Program-made: the position numbers and the translations under genes | Assembly: GCA_963707555.1 (NCBI GenBank) | Contig: CAVPQM010000002.1 | Coordinates: 186,001 to 250,000, forward strand | Direction: 5' to 3' | DNA length: 64,000 bases | Source: JAFAFN01 sp963707555 | GTDB taxonomy: Bacteria; Actinomycetota; Acidimicrobiia; Acidimicrobiales; Microtrichaceae | Shown: in pieces, positions 18,656 to 27,913 of the stretch | Layout of the letters: the number at the start of each line of letters is the position of its first letter | Position numbering within the stretch: position 1 is the first letter of the stretch | The notes under the pieces: generated by a model | The model's input: only the letters and a program-made list of their open reading frames with translations | Told to the model about the DNA's origin: nothing | Database searches by the model: none

Positions 18656-19421
18656 CCCTGACCGACGAGCGCTCGACCCAGCAGATCCCTGCGATCGAAC
18701 TGCGCAACCTCGCCAAGTCCTTCGGTGAGCTCGAGGTGCTGCGAGACATCGATCTGCGCGTCTCCACCGGCGAGGTCGTCTGCGTCATCGGGCCGTCGGG
18801 ATCGGGCAAGTCGACCGTCCTGCGCTGCGTGAACCGCCTCGAGGACCCGTCCGGCGGCGCCGTGCTCATCGACGGCGTCGACATCACCGACCCGGACTGC
18901 GACATCGACTCGATCCGCACGCGGATCGGCATGGTGTTCCAGCAGTTCAACCTGTTCCCGCACCTGGACGTCGCCGGCAACCTCGCCATCGCGCCAGCGA
19001 CGCGTGCTGCGCCGCTCGAAGGACGAGGCGATGGACACCGCCGAGCGTGTGCTCGGCCGCGTCGGGTTGTCCGACAAGCTGCACGCCCAGCCCGTCGCAG
19101 CTCTCCGGCGGCCAGCAGCAGCGCGTCGCGATCGCCCGTGCGCTCGCGTCGGACCCCGAGATGATGCTCTTCGACGAGCCGACCTCGGCGCTCGACCCGG
19201 AGCTGGTCGGCGAGGTGCTCGACGTCATGAAGTCGCTCAGCGAGGACGGCATGACCATGCTGGTCGTCACCCACGAGATGGGCTTCGCCCGTCGGGTCGC
19301 GGATCGCGTCGTGTTCATGGACGGCGGCGTGATCGTCGAACAGGGACCGCCGGACCAGGTCATCGGCGACCCGCAGCACGAACGCACCAAGAAGTTCCTG
19401 CAACAGGTCTTCGACCGCTGA
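18652..19421 (+). CDS. Polar amino-acid ABC transporter ATPase (two frame breaks)
   Basis: GlnQ/HisP-type ATPase, about 256 residues. Walker A GPSGSGKST (~45), Q-loop GMVFQQFNLFPHL, signature LSGGQQQR, Walker B MMLFDEPTSALDPE, and switch VVTHEM are all present. The reading changes frame at ~18995 (after NLAIAP) and again at ~19097 (just before SQLSGGQQQR), each a single-base error. It powers import through the adjacent permease. Confidence 0.92.
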
Positions 19422-19469
19422 CGGGTCGCCTCCGGCCGGCGAGGATCACGCGCCGGGTCGTGTCTGCTC

Positions 19470-19866
19470 TCAGTCAGCGAAGACGTCTCTGCTGTGTTGC
19501 AGGAAGAACGTGTGGTCATGACCCACGTTGGGGTCATCCGCGTTGTACTTCGTGACCGTGACACCGTCGGGGAGGTGATCCTCGGAGTAGATCGCTCCCA
19601 CGGGGCACACGTCCGGCTGGTAGCAGGCGGTACAGGACGTGCACTCCTCCAGGTCGACGTAGAGGATCCCGTCCCCGAACACCCCGACTCGTCTCGGCAT
19701 CGGGCGTGTGGGTGTTCTCGATCACCCCGCTGCCCGCTTCGTCCTCGGAGCGGAGGAGACCGCTCGCCGGGTCGTACTCGTAGATGCACTGCACCGGGCA
19801 CACGTCGACGCAGGCCCGATCCTTCACATCGATGCACGCCTCGGTGATCACCGCGAGGCCAGCCAC
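19470..19866 (-). CDS. Ferredoxin with two iron-sulfur cluster motifs (one frame break)
   Basis: About 131 residues. The first cluster region begins MAGLAVITEACIDVKDRACV and continues CPVQCIYEYD; the second is CTSCTACYQPDVCPVGAIY near the C-terminus. This 7Fe/8Fe layout matches actinobacterial FdxA-type electron carriers. A one-base error near 19690 (after the THTPDAET segment) puts the second half in another frame. GTG 19866 starts the gene. It converges with the ABC ATPase. The electron partner is unknown. Confidence 0.88.
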
Positions 19867-20008
19867 GTCACACCGTCCCAGTCATGTCGCACCTCGATCC
19901 GTTACCGCGGCGACGCCACGCTCCGTTCGCGTCGGCGTCTCGACGGCCTACAGGTCCTACCCAGCGACGGCCGGACGAGTACTCCTCTGCCGCGAGCGGG
20001 ATCTGACG

Positions 20009-20085
20009 TGGTGGGCGCGGAGGGACTCGAACCCCCGACTCCCTGGATGTAAACCAGGTGCTCTGACCAGCTGAGCTACACGCCC
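20009..20085 (-). tRNA. tRNA-Val (anticodon TAC)
   Basis: A cloverleaf on the minus strand: acceptor GGGCGTG/CGCGCCC, D-arm GCTCAGCTGGTCAGAGC, anticodon loop TTTACAT, T-arm GGGGGTTCGAGTCCCTC. The 3' CCA is encoded. Confidence 0.95.
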
Positions 20086-20132
20086 GGGCATGCGATGTTA
20101 CCGACTGGCGCCCGCGGTCCGACGAGCGGACC

Positions 20133-20640
20133 TCAACCGGCGAGCCGGGTCCGACTCAGGTCGAGGTGGCCGAGCGAGGCGAGCGCCCGGAGCGCGGTGA
20201 TCGTCTCGGGCTGCAGCACGGGGATCGCGTCGAGCGGGAACCACTCGATCCGCTCGATCTCGGGAGAGGACGGACGGGCGTCGTCCACCGACGCTCCGGG
20301 CGCCGGGCGGGCGAAGTAGACGACGTCGACCCGGTGCGGGATGGGCTCGACGACCACGGCGGGCTCGCCGATCAGCTCGATGTCGAGGTTGACCTCTTCA
20401 CGGGTCTCGCGCACCACGGCGACCTCGGGTCGCTCGTGACGCTTGGCGAGTCCGCCCGGTGTGCCCCACCGCTTCCAGTAGCTGTGACGCACCAGCAGGA
20501 TCGCGCCGTCGTCGCGCTGCACGATCGCGATGGCACCCACGGTGTACTTCGGTGAACCGAGTCGCACGAGGATGCGTCGCACACCGGCGCGGCAGGATGC
20601 CGAACACGCGGAGCAGCAGCAGATGGACACGGTCGAGCAC
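20133..20640 (-). CDS. NUDIX hydrolase (one frame break)
   Basis: About 169 residues. The Nudix box lies in GGLAKRHERPEVAVVRETREEVNL, with RETREEV matching REx2EE. The N-terminus VLDRVHLLLLRVFG is hydrophobic and amphipathic, followed by VRLGSPKYTVGAIAIV. The start is GTG 20640, with TAGGGT 6 nt upstream. Near 20592 one extra G separates this N-terminus from the catalytic frame. The substrate is unknown; nucleoside-diphosphate sugars or oxidised nucleotides are typical. It lies between tRNA-Val and the IMPase gene. Confidence 0.85.
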
Positions 20641-20646
20641 CGGACC

Positions 20647-20652
20647 ACCCTA
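20647..20652 (-). promoter_or_regulatory. -10 element for a leaderless transcript
   Basis: TAGGGT on the minus strand, 6 nt before GTG 20640. Confidence 0.5.
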
Positions 20653-20705
20653 GAGGCGGACCTCGGAAACTCCTCCGCAGTTCGCGCTCGTGGCGACGGG
20701 GCGAC

Positions 20706-21477
20706 TCACCAGGCAGGGAGCCGGCGGCGTGCGTCGAGCAGCTGCTCGAACAGCTCGGGGGTGCCCGCCGAGACCGGCGTGCGCCGAGCGTCGTGGTCGA
20801 GCACCACGAGCTCTCGGCCCTGCGCGTCGGCGATCGACGCGCCCGCCTCGGACAGCACGAGCATCGCTCCCAGGTAGTCCCACGGCCCGAGTGCGCTGTC
20901 GGCGCAGTCCATCGTGCCGTCGACGCGGCCGTCGGCGACGCTGCACAGGTCGAGCGCTGTCGCGCCCAGCGAGCGGTACTGCTTCCAGTGCAGGTACTCG
21001 GGTGAGTAGCCGTTGAGCACGAGCATCGCCCGATCCATCTGGGTGACCGTCGACGTGCGGATCGGCCGGCCGTCGCAGAACGCTCCCTGGCCGCGCACCG
21101 CGCTGTAGCGGGTGCCGGTCGCCAGGTTCACGACGAGCGCGGCGAGGGGGCCCTGGTCGTCGACAGCGCACAGGCTGGTGGCGTACCACGGCAGTCCCCG
21201 ACTGGCGTTGGTGGAGCCGTCGACGGGGTCGACGACCACGACGATGTCCGCGTCGCCGGACTCGAGTCCCGACTCCTCCGAGAGGATGCCGACGCCTCCG
21301 GCTCGCAGCACCGGAAGCGCCGCGGCGTCCGCGACCAGGTCGAGGCGGTACTGCCCAGGGCCGGTCACCGCGGTCGCGCCACGACTCGGGGTGCTCCTCG
21401 AGGTGGCGACCCAGCGCCGCGGCGACCGCCTCGGCGGTTCGGTCGAGCAGCGTGGTGACAGCGGCGTGGTCGGGCAC
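20706..21477 (-). CDS. Inositol-monophosphatase-family phosphatase (one frame break)
   Basis: About 256 residues. Metal-binding motifs of the IMPase/FBPase superfamily are ILSEESG, VVDPVDGSTN (DPxDGT-like) and DSALGPWDYLGAMLVLSEAG (WDxAAG-like). It could hydrolyse inositol phosphate, fructose bisphosphate, histidinol phosphate or PAP; the sequence does not decide. The start is GTG 21477 with TACGAT 6 nt upstream. At ~21360 an extra C in a CCC run splits the N-terminus (TLLDRTAEAVAAALGRHLEE) from the rest. It is divergent from the gene at 21553. Confidence 0.87.
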
Positions 21478-21483
21478 ATGTGG

Positions 21484-21489
21484 ATCGTA
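21484..21489 (-). promoter_or_regulatory. -10 element for a leaderless transcript
   Basis: TACGAT on the minus strand, 6 nt before GTG 21477. Confidence 0.5.
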
Positions 21490-21552
21490 GGCGGGGACCC
21501 GTCCCCCTCCTGCCGGCTCGCCTCGGGCGCAGCGTGCTGGCACTCTGGTGGG

Positions 21553-22122
21553 GTGTCACTGCTCGATGTCGCCGGCTTCGTCGCCGATCTGAAGAACCAC
21601 GCCGCCGATCACGGATTCCACATCCACGACGAACGGCATTTCGTCGAGACGTACTCCATGCGCCAGGCATGGGAGGTCGACCTGCACCCCGAAGAGGCGT
21701 GCGGCGGTCCGCTCGAGTTCCACTTCGCGCTCGAGATCGACCCTCGGACCGTCATGGCCTTCGAGGACCAGGTGCTGGCGCTGCCCGAGGGCGAGGAGCC
21801 CGACGAGCAGCACGTCCTGCCGCTCACGTTCACCTGGTCGCTGCCGCCGCTACCGCGCTGCCCCGACCTGTTGCTGCTCGCCACCGAGATCGCGGGCATC
21901 GGTGGACCGGATCTGCCCGTCGAGGTCTCCGCGGTCGACTCGTTCGCGAACGTGACCGACCCGTCGGAGCGCACCCTCACCGTCGTCGCCCGTGTGCTGG
22001 TCAGCGTCACGCAGATCTACCTGGGCGAGGAGATGCTCTGCGACATCCTCGAGCGCTGCCTCGACGTGAGCCGCTTCCTGCTCGACTCCTCCCCCGTCTG
22101 GCTCGACGACCACGGCGTCTGA
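21553..22122 (+). CDS. Conserved-looking hypothetical protein
   Basis: A 189-residue soluble acidic protein that I cannot place in a family. Visible features are an amphipathic N-terminus (SLLDVAGFVADLKNHAADHG), a PLEFHFALEID strand, a VLPLTFTWSLPPLPRCPDLL segment and a C-terminal EEMLCDILERCLDVSRFLL helix. No signal peptide or TM helix. GTG 21553 is chosen from the divergent arrangement with the phosphatase, 75 bp between starts. Codon use is like its neighbours, so it is very likely real. Confidence 0.72.
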   Translation: MSLLDVAGFVADLKNHAADHGFHIHDERHFVETYSMRQAWEVDLHPEEACGGPLEFHFALEIDPRTVMAFEDQVLALPEGEEPDEQHVLPLTFTWSLPPLPRCPDLLLLATEIAGIGGPDLPVEVSAVDSFANVTDPSERTLTVVARVLVSVTQIYLGEEMLCDILERCLDVSRFLLDSSPVWLDDHGV

Positions 22123-22210
22123 GCCCGGCACACCGCCGGCGCCGGCGCGACGACCGACCGACGCGACGGGGCCATCGACCGTCCGCCCCACCGACCGATC
22201 GACGCGAACA

Positions 22211-22236
22211 GGGCCGGCACCCGTGGGTGCCGGCCC
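22211..22236. terminator. Bidirectional hairpin terminator
   Basis: GGGCCGGCACCC, 2-nt centre, GGGTGCCGGCCC: a perfect 12-bp stem between convergent genes ending at 22122 (+) and 22298 (-). Confidence 0.75.
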
Positions 22237-22297
22237 CGTCGCGTTCGGTCGTTGCAGTCGACCTGACGGGCCCAGCCGCCGGCCGATCAGGCGTCGA

Positions 22298-22708
22298 TCA
22301 GGCGTCGAGCGGAGGATTGCAGATCCAGGCGTTCGCCGGGAACGACGTGTACGAGGTGTTGAGCTGCGATGCGGTGGTCATGCCCAGCCCGGCACACGCT
22401 GCGTCGGCGCTCGCCTGGTTGTCGCCGGTCACCAAGGTGAACGCGTAGGGCGCACCGGCAGCCGAGCCGGTGCAGGTGCCGTCGGTCGAGGGTGCCAGCG
22501 TCGACCAGTTCCAGGAGATGTCCAGGTTGTCGAGCACGTTCACGATGCCGTTGAAGCGCAGGTCCGGCGCATCGGCGTCGACCGAGTCGTAGCAGCCTGC
22601 AGCGATGGTGCCGTTGCCGGGCGTGGTCGTGGGCGGCGCCGCACAGGCCGCGAGCGGCAGGGCGAGGCTTGCGATGGCGAGCGCGACGAGCGTCCGGGTC
22701 CGAGACAT
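22298..22708 (-). CDS. Small secreted lipoprotein
   Basis: A 136-residue protein with a signal peptide and lipobox LPLAAC (Cys ~22). The mature part has four further Cys (CYDSVDADAPDLRF, GTCTG, AACAGLG, WICNPP), likely forming disulfides. It also has a FNGIVNVLDNLDISWNW strand region. No family recognised. The start is ATG 22708. It is isolated between a terminator and tRNA-Met. Confidence 0.72.
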   Translation of the reverse strand: MSRTRTLVALAIASLALPLAACAAPPTTTPGNGTIAAGCYDSVDADAPDLRFNGIVNVLDNLDISWNWSTLAPSTDGTCTGSAAGAPYAFTLVTGDNQASADAACAGLGMTTASQLNTSYTSFPANAWICNPPLDA

Positions 22709-22855
22709 GTGATTCCCCCATGTGTGTGTCGGACGGCGAATCGAATCGAGCCGCCGGTCCGAGAGTGAGACAGCCGGTCAGACCCTACCGACTCGAGGTC
22801 ACCGAGTCATGTGTTCACCGAACCTCGGTCACCGGCTCACGGACGCCGTTCCAGG

Positions 22856-22928
22856 TGGGCCGGGCGGGGATCGAACCCGCGACCGAGCGATTATGAGTCG
22901 CCTGCTCTGACCACTGAGCTACCGGCCC
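22856..22928 (-). tRNA. tRNA-Met (anticodon CAT), probably elongator
   Basis: Acceptor GGGCCGG/CCGGCCC, D-arm GCTCAGTGGTCAGAGC, anticodon loop CTCATAA, T-arm GCGGGTTCGATCCCCGC. It lacks the three G:C pairs of initiator anticodon stems, so elongator Met is most likely; tRNA-Ile2 (lysidine-modified CAT) is the alternative. CCA is not encoded. Confidence 0.88.
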
Positions 22929-22969
22929 CGGGGCCCGCAGCGTACTCAAGGAGGTCACCGGTGCCCGAG

Positions 22970-22975
22970 TACGGT
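22970..22975 (+). promoter_or_regulatory. -10 element for a leaderless transcript
   Basis: TACGGT, 7 nt before GTG 22983. Confidence 0.5.
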
Positions 22976-22982
22976 GGTCGTC

Positions 22983-23138
22983 GTGAGCACACCGTTCCTC
23001 GTCGCACTTCTCGTGGTCTGTCTGATCGGCGTGGTGGCCATCGGAGTCTTCGCGTTCGCCCGCTCGGCGACCGACGGCACCACCCGACGCACGAGCGTCG
23101 ACGATCCCGGCCTCGACCGGCGCAAGGGCGAGGACTGA
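22983..23138 (+). CDS. Single-pass membrane microprotein (51 aa)
   Basis: GTG 22983 opens a 51-residue protein: one N-terminal TM helix (FLVALLVVCLIGVVAIGVF) and a polar cytoplasmic-type tail (RRTSVDDPGLDRRKGED). The TACGGT hexamer 7 nt upstream and the next gene starting 2 nt after its stop support it. No family recognised; resembles small regulators or structural subunits of membrane complexes. Confidence 0.65.
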   Translation: MSTPFLVALLVVCLIGVVAIGVFAFARSATDGTTRRTSVDDPGLDRRKGED

Positions 23139-23139
23139 C

Positions 23140-23343
23140 GTGGCGAAGAAGTCGAGCGGCGGGCGCGTCACCCCCAAGGGAGGCGGCACCGCTGCACCAG
23201 CGCCTCGCCGGAGCACGATGCCGAAGGTCGTGGCGATCATCTTGATCGTGTTGGTGCTCGCCGGGCTCGTCGCCGGCACCATCGGATCGATGGTCGGCTC
23301 GGGCACCACGACCACCGTCCCGGTCACCGCTCCCCCGGGCTGA
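23140..23343 (+). CDS. Single-pass membrane microprotein (67 aa)
   Basis: A 67-residue protein with a basic N-terminus (AKKSSGGRVTPKGGG), one TM helix (VVAIILIVLVLAGLVAGTI) and a Thr/Pro-rich tail. GTG 23140 follows the stop of the preceding microprotein by one base, so both are read from one message. The pair may form one membrane complex; no function is known. Confidence 0.65.
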   Translation: MAKKSSGGRVTPKGGGTAAPAPRRSTMPKVVAIILIVLVLAGLVAGTIGSMVGSGTTTTVPVTAPPG

Positions 23344-23383
23344 GCGCAGCGCCGGCTCTCAGCGGTCCGGTTCGTCGTCGGGC

Positions 23384-24145
23384 TCAGGTCGTGGCGGCGG
23401 CGACGAGCGGGAAGAGCCAGTACGAGGTCGTCGGCGACGTCCCCTCGGGCGGGATGTTCTCGGTCCCCGGGTCCCAGCCGTTCGCGTTGTACTTCGACGA
23501 CGGGTACTGCGCCGTGATCAGTCCACCGGGCGACACGTGGTTCGGTTCGACGAAGTAGTCGCCCTGACGGGCGAGGTCGCGGGAGTCGGTCGTGGTGATC
23601 CAGATCACTCGCTGCTCCCCGGCCGACATCCGGATGGGTTCGTCGAAGGTGATGGTCTCCCAGCCCTTCGCTCCCCACTGCGTCGACGCGGCCTTCGAGG
23701 CCACCGCCGGAGCGTCGGTCATGTCCGCCGAGAGGTGCAGCACCGGCTCGTCGGTCGTTCCGTCGATGTCCTTCATGCGGTACCAGATGGCCCCGTGGAT
23801 CTCGACGTCGGCGTTCGCGGTGAAGGCGAAGCCGAGCTTCGAGGGCTTCTCCCAGTACTGGATGACGTTGGCGTACTCGGTGTCGGTCGTCTCGAAGGTG
23901 TCGAACACGAGCGGCGGCGCCGTGGTCGATGTGGTCGACGTGGTCGTCGGCCCGGTGGGGGTCGTCACGCCGGGCTGGGTGCCGGCGGGCGGCGGAGCCG
24001 TGCACGCAGCGAGCGTTCCGACGCAGACGGTCACCGCAGCGACGATCGACAGGCGCCGCCCGACGCGGCTCAGCGGCGACCAGCGCCGTGAGGCCGTGGA
24101 GTTCCCGCCCGAGTTCCCGTCAGTGGTGCCGTGCCGATCCGCCAT
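23384..24145 (-). CDS. DUF4082-type lipoprotein
   Basis: A 253-residue protein. The basic N-terminus with TM segment ends in a lipobox-like VGTLAAC; a Pro/Thr linker (TTPTGPTTTSTTSTTAPP) leads to a ~150-residue beta-rich domain. This has the DUF4082 pattern: KLGFAFTANADVEIHGAIWYR, WETITFDEPIRMSAGE, and a final YNANGWDPGTENIP. DUF4082 modules are found in extracellular glycan-associated proteins, so a cell-surface role is likely. ATG 24145 has TACGCT 7 nt upstream. A longer in-frame start exists at 24241 but adds unlikely sequence. Confidence 0.75.
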   Translation of the reverse strand: MADRHGTTDGNSGGNSTASRRWSPLSRVGRRLSIVAAVTVCVGTLAACTAPPPAGTQPGVTTPTGPTTTSTTSTTAPPLVFDTFETTDTEYANVIQYWEKPSKLGFAFTANADVEIHGAIWYRMKDIDGTTDEPVLHLSADMTDAPAVASKAASTQWGAKGWETITFDEPIRMSAGEQRVIWITTTDSRDLARQGDYFVEPNHVSPGGLITAQYPSSKYNANGWDPGTENIPPEGTSPTTSYWLFPLVAAATT

Positions 24146-24152
24146 GCCACTC

Positions 24153-24158
24153 AGCGTA
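24153..24158 (-). promoter_or_regulatory. -10 element for a leaderless transcript
   Basis: TACGCT on the minus strand, 7 nt before ATG 24145. Confidence 0.5.
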
Positions 24159-24303
24159 GGGGCTCGACCACTCAACGCGAATGAGTCGATGTCCCCACGT
24201 CTCTCGACGTACAGCTCGATCGGTTCACCGAGCAGTCCCACCGCCCTACGGCCCGTGACGACGCTGGCCGGGCGACGAGTTGCTGACCCAGCCCGGACGC
24301 GAG

Positions 24304-24329
24304 GAAACCCCCGCCGTGGCGAGGGTTTC
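24304..24329 (-). terminator. Hairpin terminator after tRNA-Asn
   Basis: GAAACCC...GGGTTTC with an inner GCC/GGC pairing, 5 bp beyond the 3' end of tRNA-Asn on the same strand. The AT-rich outer stem gives U-rich RNA at its end. Confidence 0.65.
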
Positions 24330-24334
24330 GCTTG

Positions 24335-24407
24335 CTCCGGGGGTGAGGCTCGAACTCACGACCCGCTGATTAACAGTCAGCTGCTCTGCCAACTGAGCTA
24401 CCCCGGA
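24335..24407 (-). tRNA. tRNA-Asn (anticodon GTT)
   Basis: Acceptor TCCGGGG/CCCCGGA with discriminator G, D-arm GCTCAGTTGGCAGAGC, anticodon loop CTGTTAA, T-arm GTGAGTTCGAGCCTCAC. CCA not encoded. A TATCGT -10 candidate lies at 24449-24454 on the minus strand. Confidence 0.95.
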
Positions 24408-24508
24408 AGGAGTGGTGCAGGTGGCGGTGCCACGTGCAGCAGGCGGTCACGATAGCAGCGTCGCGCTCGGCACTGGAATTGCGTTCGCCGGAGCGCCCGC
24501 CGATGGAC

Positions 24509-25903
<1,395 letters not shown>

Positions 25904-25909
25904 CCAGAC

Positions 25910-27781
25910 TCACCCCTGATCAGTAGCTCGTCGCCGATCACGGAGCCAGGCTAGCAACTGGGTCAGCGTTTCCACCTCGGCTCTTGAACTGCGGAGCTCA
26001 TCGAGGGAGACCTTCAGCCAGGCGACGGATGCGGAGTACGCGAGCGGGTCCTCGGATGCCCGTGCCTCGGCCTCGAGATCGGCCAGCACCTGGCGCCCGA
26101 CCTCGGTCGCGAGACGTGACAACACGTCGTTCGTCGTCGCCTCGCTCGTCTCGACCGCGAGCCGGGTGAGCAGCTCGGCGACGGGCCCCGGGGCCTGGTC
26201 GATCGCCTCGCCCAGGCTCGGCGACGTCGTGATGATCTGGTACGCGGTGCGCACGGTCGGGTGCGTGAAGAGGTGCTCGTCCAGATAGGTCGCAGCGACC
26301 GACGGATCGTTGACGACCAGCCGCAGGGCCTCGGTCTCGACGCCGTCGCGCAACTCGGGAACGGGCGACGAGGCCCGCCGTTGCCCGCCGTGGTCCTCTT
26401 CGCCCGGACGCTCTTCGGGCAGTGGCTCGTCGTCGCCCCACCCGCCGTGCTCGCGTTCCGAGGAGCGGCGGCTGCGGGTCGCCGCCGGCGCGGGCGCAGG
26501 CTGGCGGCGCACCTGCTCGAGTCGCTCGCGCAGTCGGCCCGCGTCGATGCGGCAGACATCGGCGATCTGCATGACGTACTGGTCGCGCACCAGCGCATCG
26601 GGGTGCTCGGCGACGACGACCAGCGTGGCCTCGGCGGCACGGGCGCGCCCTTCGACGGTGCGCAGATCGGCTGACCCGAGCACCCGGTCGACACGGAACG
26701 CGAGGAACGGGCGGGCCTCGGCGACCGCGGCACGCAACGTCTCGGGCGAGGTCCGGGCCAGCTCATCGGGATCGGCGCCGTCGGGCAGCGCCACGACCGA
26801 GACCTCGATGTCGTGGGTCTGCTCCCAGGCGTAGACGCGATCCGCCGCGGCCTGGCCGGCGTCGTCCGCGTCGTAGGCGAGCACGAGTCGACGGGAGTAC
26901 CGCTTGAGCTGCTGGACGTGCTCCTCGGTGAGCGCCGTGCCACAGGTGGCGACCGCTCGTGGCACGTCGGCGCGGTTGAACCCGATCACGTCGGTGTAGC
27001 CCTCGCAGATCACGACCTCGCCGTGGTTGACCGCGTCCGCCTTCGCCCAGTTCAGGCCGTAGAGCACCTTGGACTTGTTGTACAGCACGTTGTCACGGGA
27101 GTTCTGGTACTTCGGGCCGTCGGTGTCGGGCAGCTTGCGGCCACCGAAGCCGACCACGCGTGACCGCTCGTCCAGGATCGGGAACAGGATGCGGGCGCGG
27201 AAGAAGTCCTGGAGCCGACCGGCCTTGTTGGTGAAGCCGAGGCCGCTCGCCTCGAGGTCGGCCGCACTCACCTTCAACGACCGCGCCATGACGTCCCACC
27301 CGTCGGGCGCCCAGCCGATCCGGTAGCGGGCGACCTCATCCGCGTCGAAGCCGCGACCGCGCAGGTACGAACGAGCGGCGGCCGCGTCGGGACTGGTGCG
27401 CAGACGGTCGTGGTACCAGACCGCGGCGCGGTCGGTCAGCTCGAAGAGCCGCTGCTGGCGCTTGCGACCCTCGCCCTCGTCGCGGTCGGTGTAGCGCAGG
27501 GTGATGCCCGAGCGGGCGGCGAGCATCTCGATCGCGCCGACGAAGTCGAGCTGCTCCTTCTCCCGCAGGAACGTGATGGCATCACCCGAGGCCTTGCAGC
27601 CGAAGCAGTGGTAGAGCCCCTCGGTCGAGTTGACCGAGAAGCTCGGCGACTTCTCGGCGTGGAACGGGCACAGGCCCGACCACCGCTGACCGACCCGCTT
27701 GAGCTGGGTGTACTGCGAGATGACCGCGACGATGTCGGTGGCTTCTCGAACCCTTCCGATGTCCTCGTCGACGATGCCCAC
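25910..27781 (-). CDS. dnaG: DNA primase
   Basis: Synthesises RNA primers at the replication fork; 623 residues. The N-terminal CHC2 zinc finger is CPFHAEKSPSFSV...CFGCKASGD (~40-66). The RNA-polymerase core and Toprim follow (VICEGYTDVI near 260 and LVLAYDADDAGQAAADR near 305, the catalytic Glu and DxD). The C-terminal helicase-interaction domain is poorly conserved. GTG 27781 starts the gene, with TAGCAT 9 nt upstream. It is followed immediately by rpoD, so replication priming and housekeeping transcription are co-expressed. Confidence 0.97.
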   Translation of the reverse strand: MGIVDEDIGRVREATDIVAVISQYTQLKRVGQRWSGLCPFHAEKSPSFSVNSTEGLYHCFGCKASGDAITFLREKEQLDFVGAIEMLAARSGITLRYTDRDEGEGRKRQQRLFELTDRAAVWYHDRLRTSPDAAAARSYLRGRGFDADEVARYRIGWAPDGWDVMARSLKVSAADLEASGLGFTNKAGRLQDFFRARILFPILDERSRVVGFGGRKLPDTDGPKYQNSRDNVLYNKSKVLYGLNWAKADAVNHGEVVICEGYTDVIGFNRADVPRAVATCGTALTEEHVQQLKRYSRRLVLAYDADDAGQAAADRVYAWEQTHDIEVSVVALPDGADPDELARTSPETLRAAVAEARPFLAFRVDRVLGSADLRTVEGRARAAEATLVVVAEHPDALVRDQYVMQIADVCRIDAGRLRERLEQVRRQPAPAPAATRSRRSSEREHGGWGDDEPLPEERPGEEDHGGQRRASSPVPELRDGVETEALRLVVNDPSVAATYLDEHLFTHPTVRTAYQIITTSPSLGEAIDQAPGPVAELLTRLAVETSEATTNDVLSRLATEVGRQVLADLEAEARASEDPLAYSASVAWLKVSLDELRSSRAEVETLTQLLAWLRDRRRATDQG

Positions 27782-27790
27782 AGCGCCCTG

Positions 27791-27796
27791 ATGCTA
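27791..27796 (-). promoter_or_regulatory. -10 element for dnaG
   Basis: TAGCAT on the minus strand, 9 nt before GTG 27781. Confidence 0.5.
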
Positions 27797-27913
27797 CCGA
27801 TCCCGTCCGACGCTGGAATCCCGCGTGCCGGCGCCCGACGTTGCGTGAGTCGTCGTCGCTGGGCGACGTCACGTCACCCGATCTCGCAGGTCAGCGGTCG
27901 TGGGCGGGCCCGC

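Noticed and set aside
22856..22928. Initiator tRNA-Met
   Set aside because: The anticodon stem lacks three consecutive G:C pairs and the acceptor begins with a paired base.
20009..24407. tRNA genes as integration hot spots
   Set aside because: No partial tRNA copies or direct repeats of the 3' tRNA end were seen in the window.
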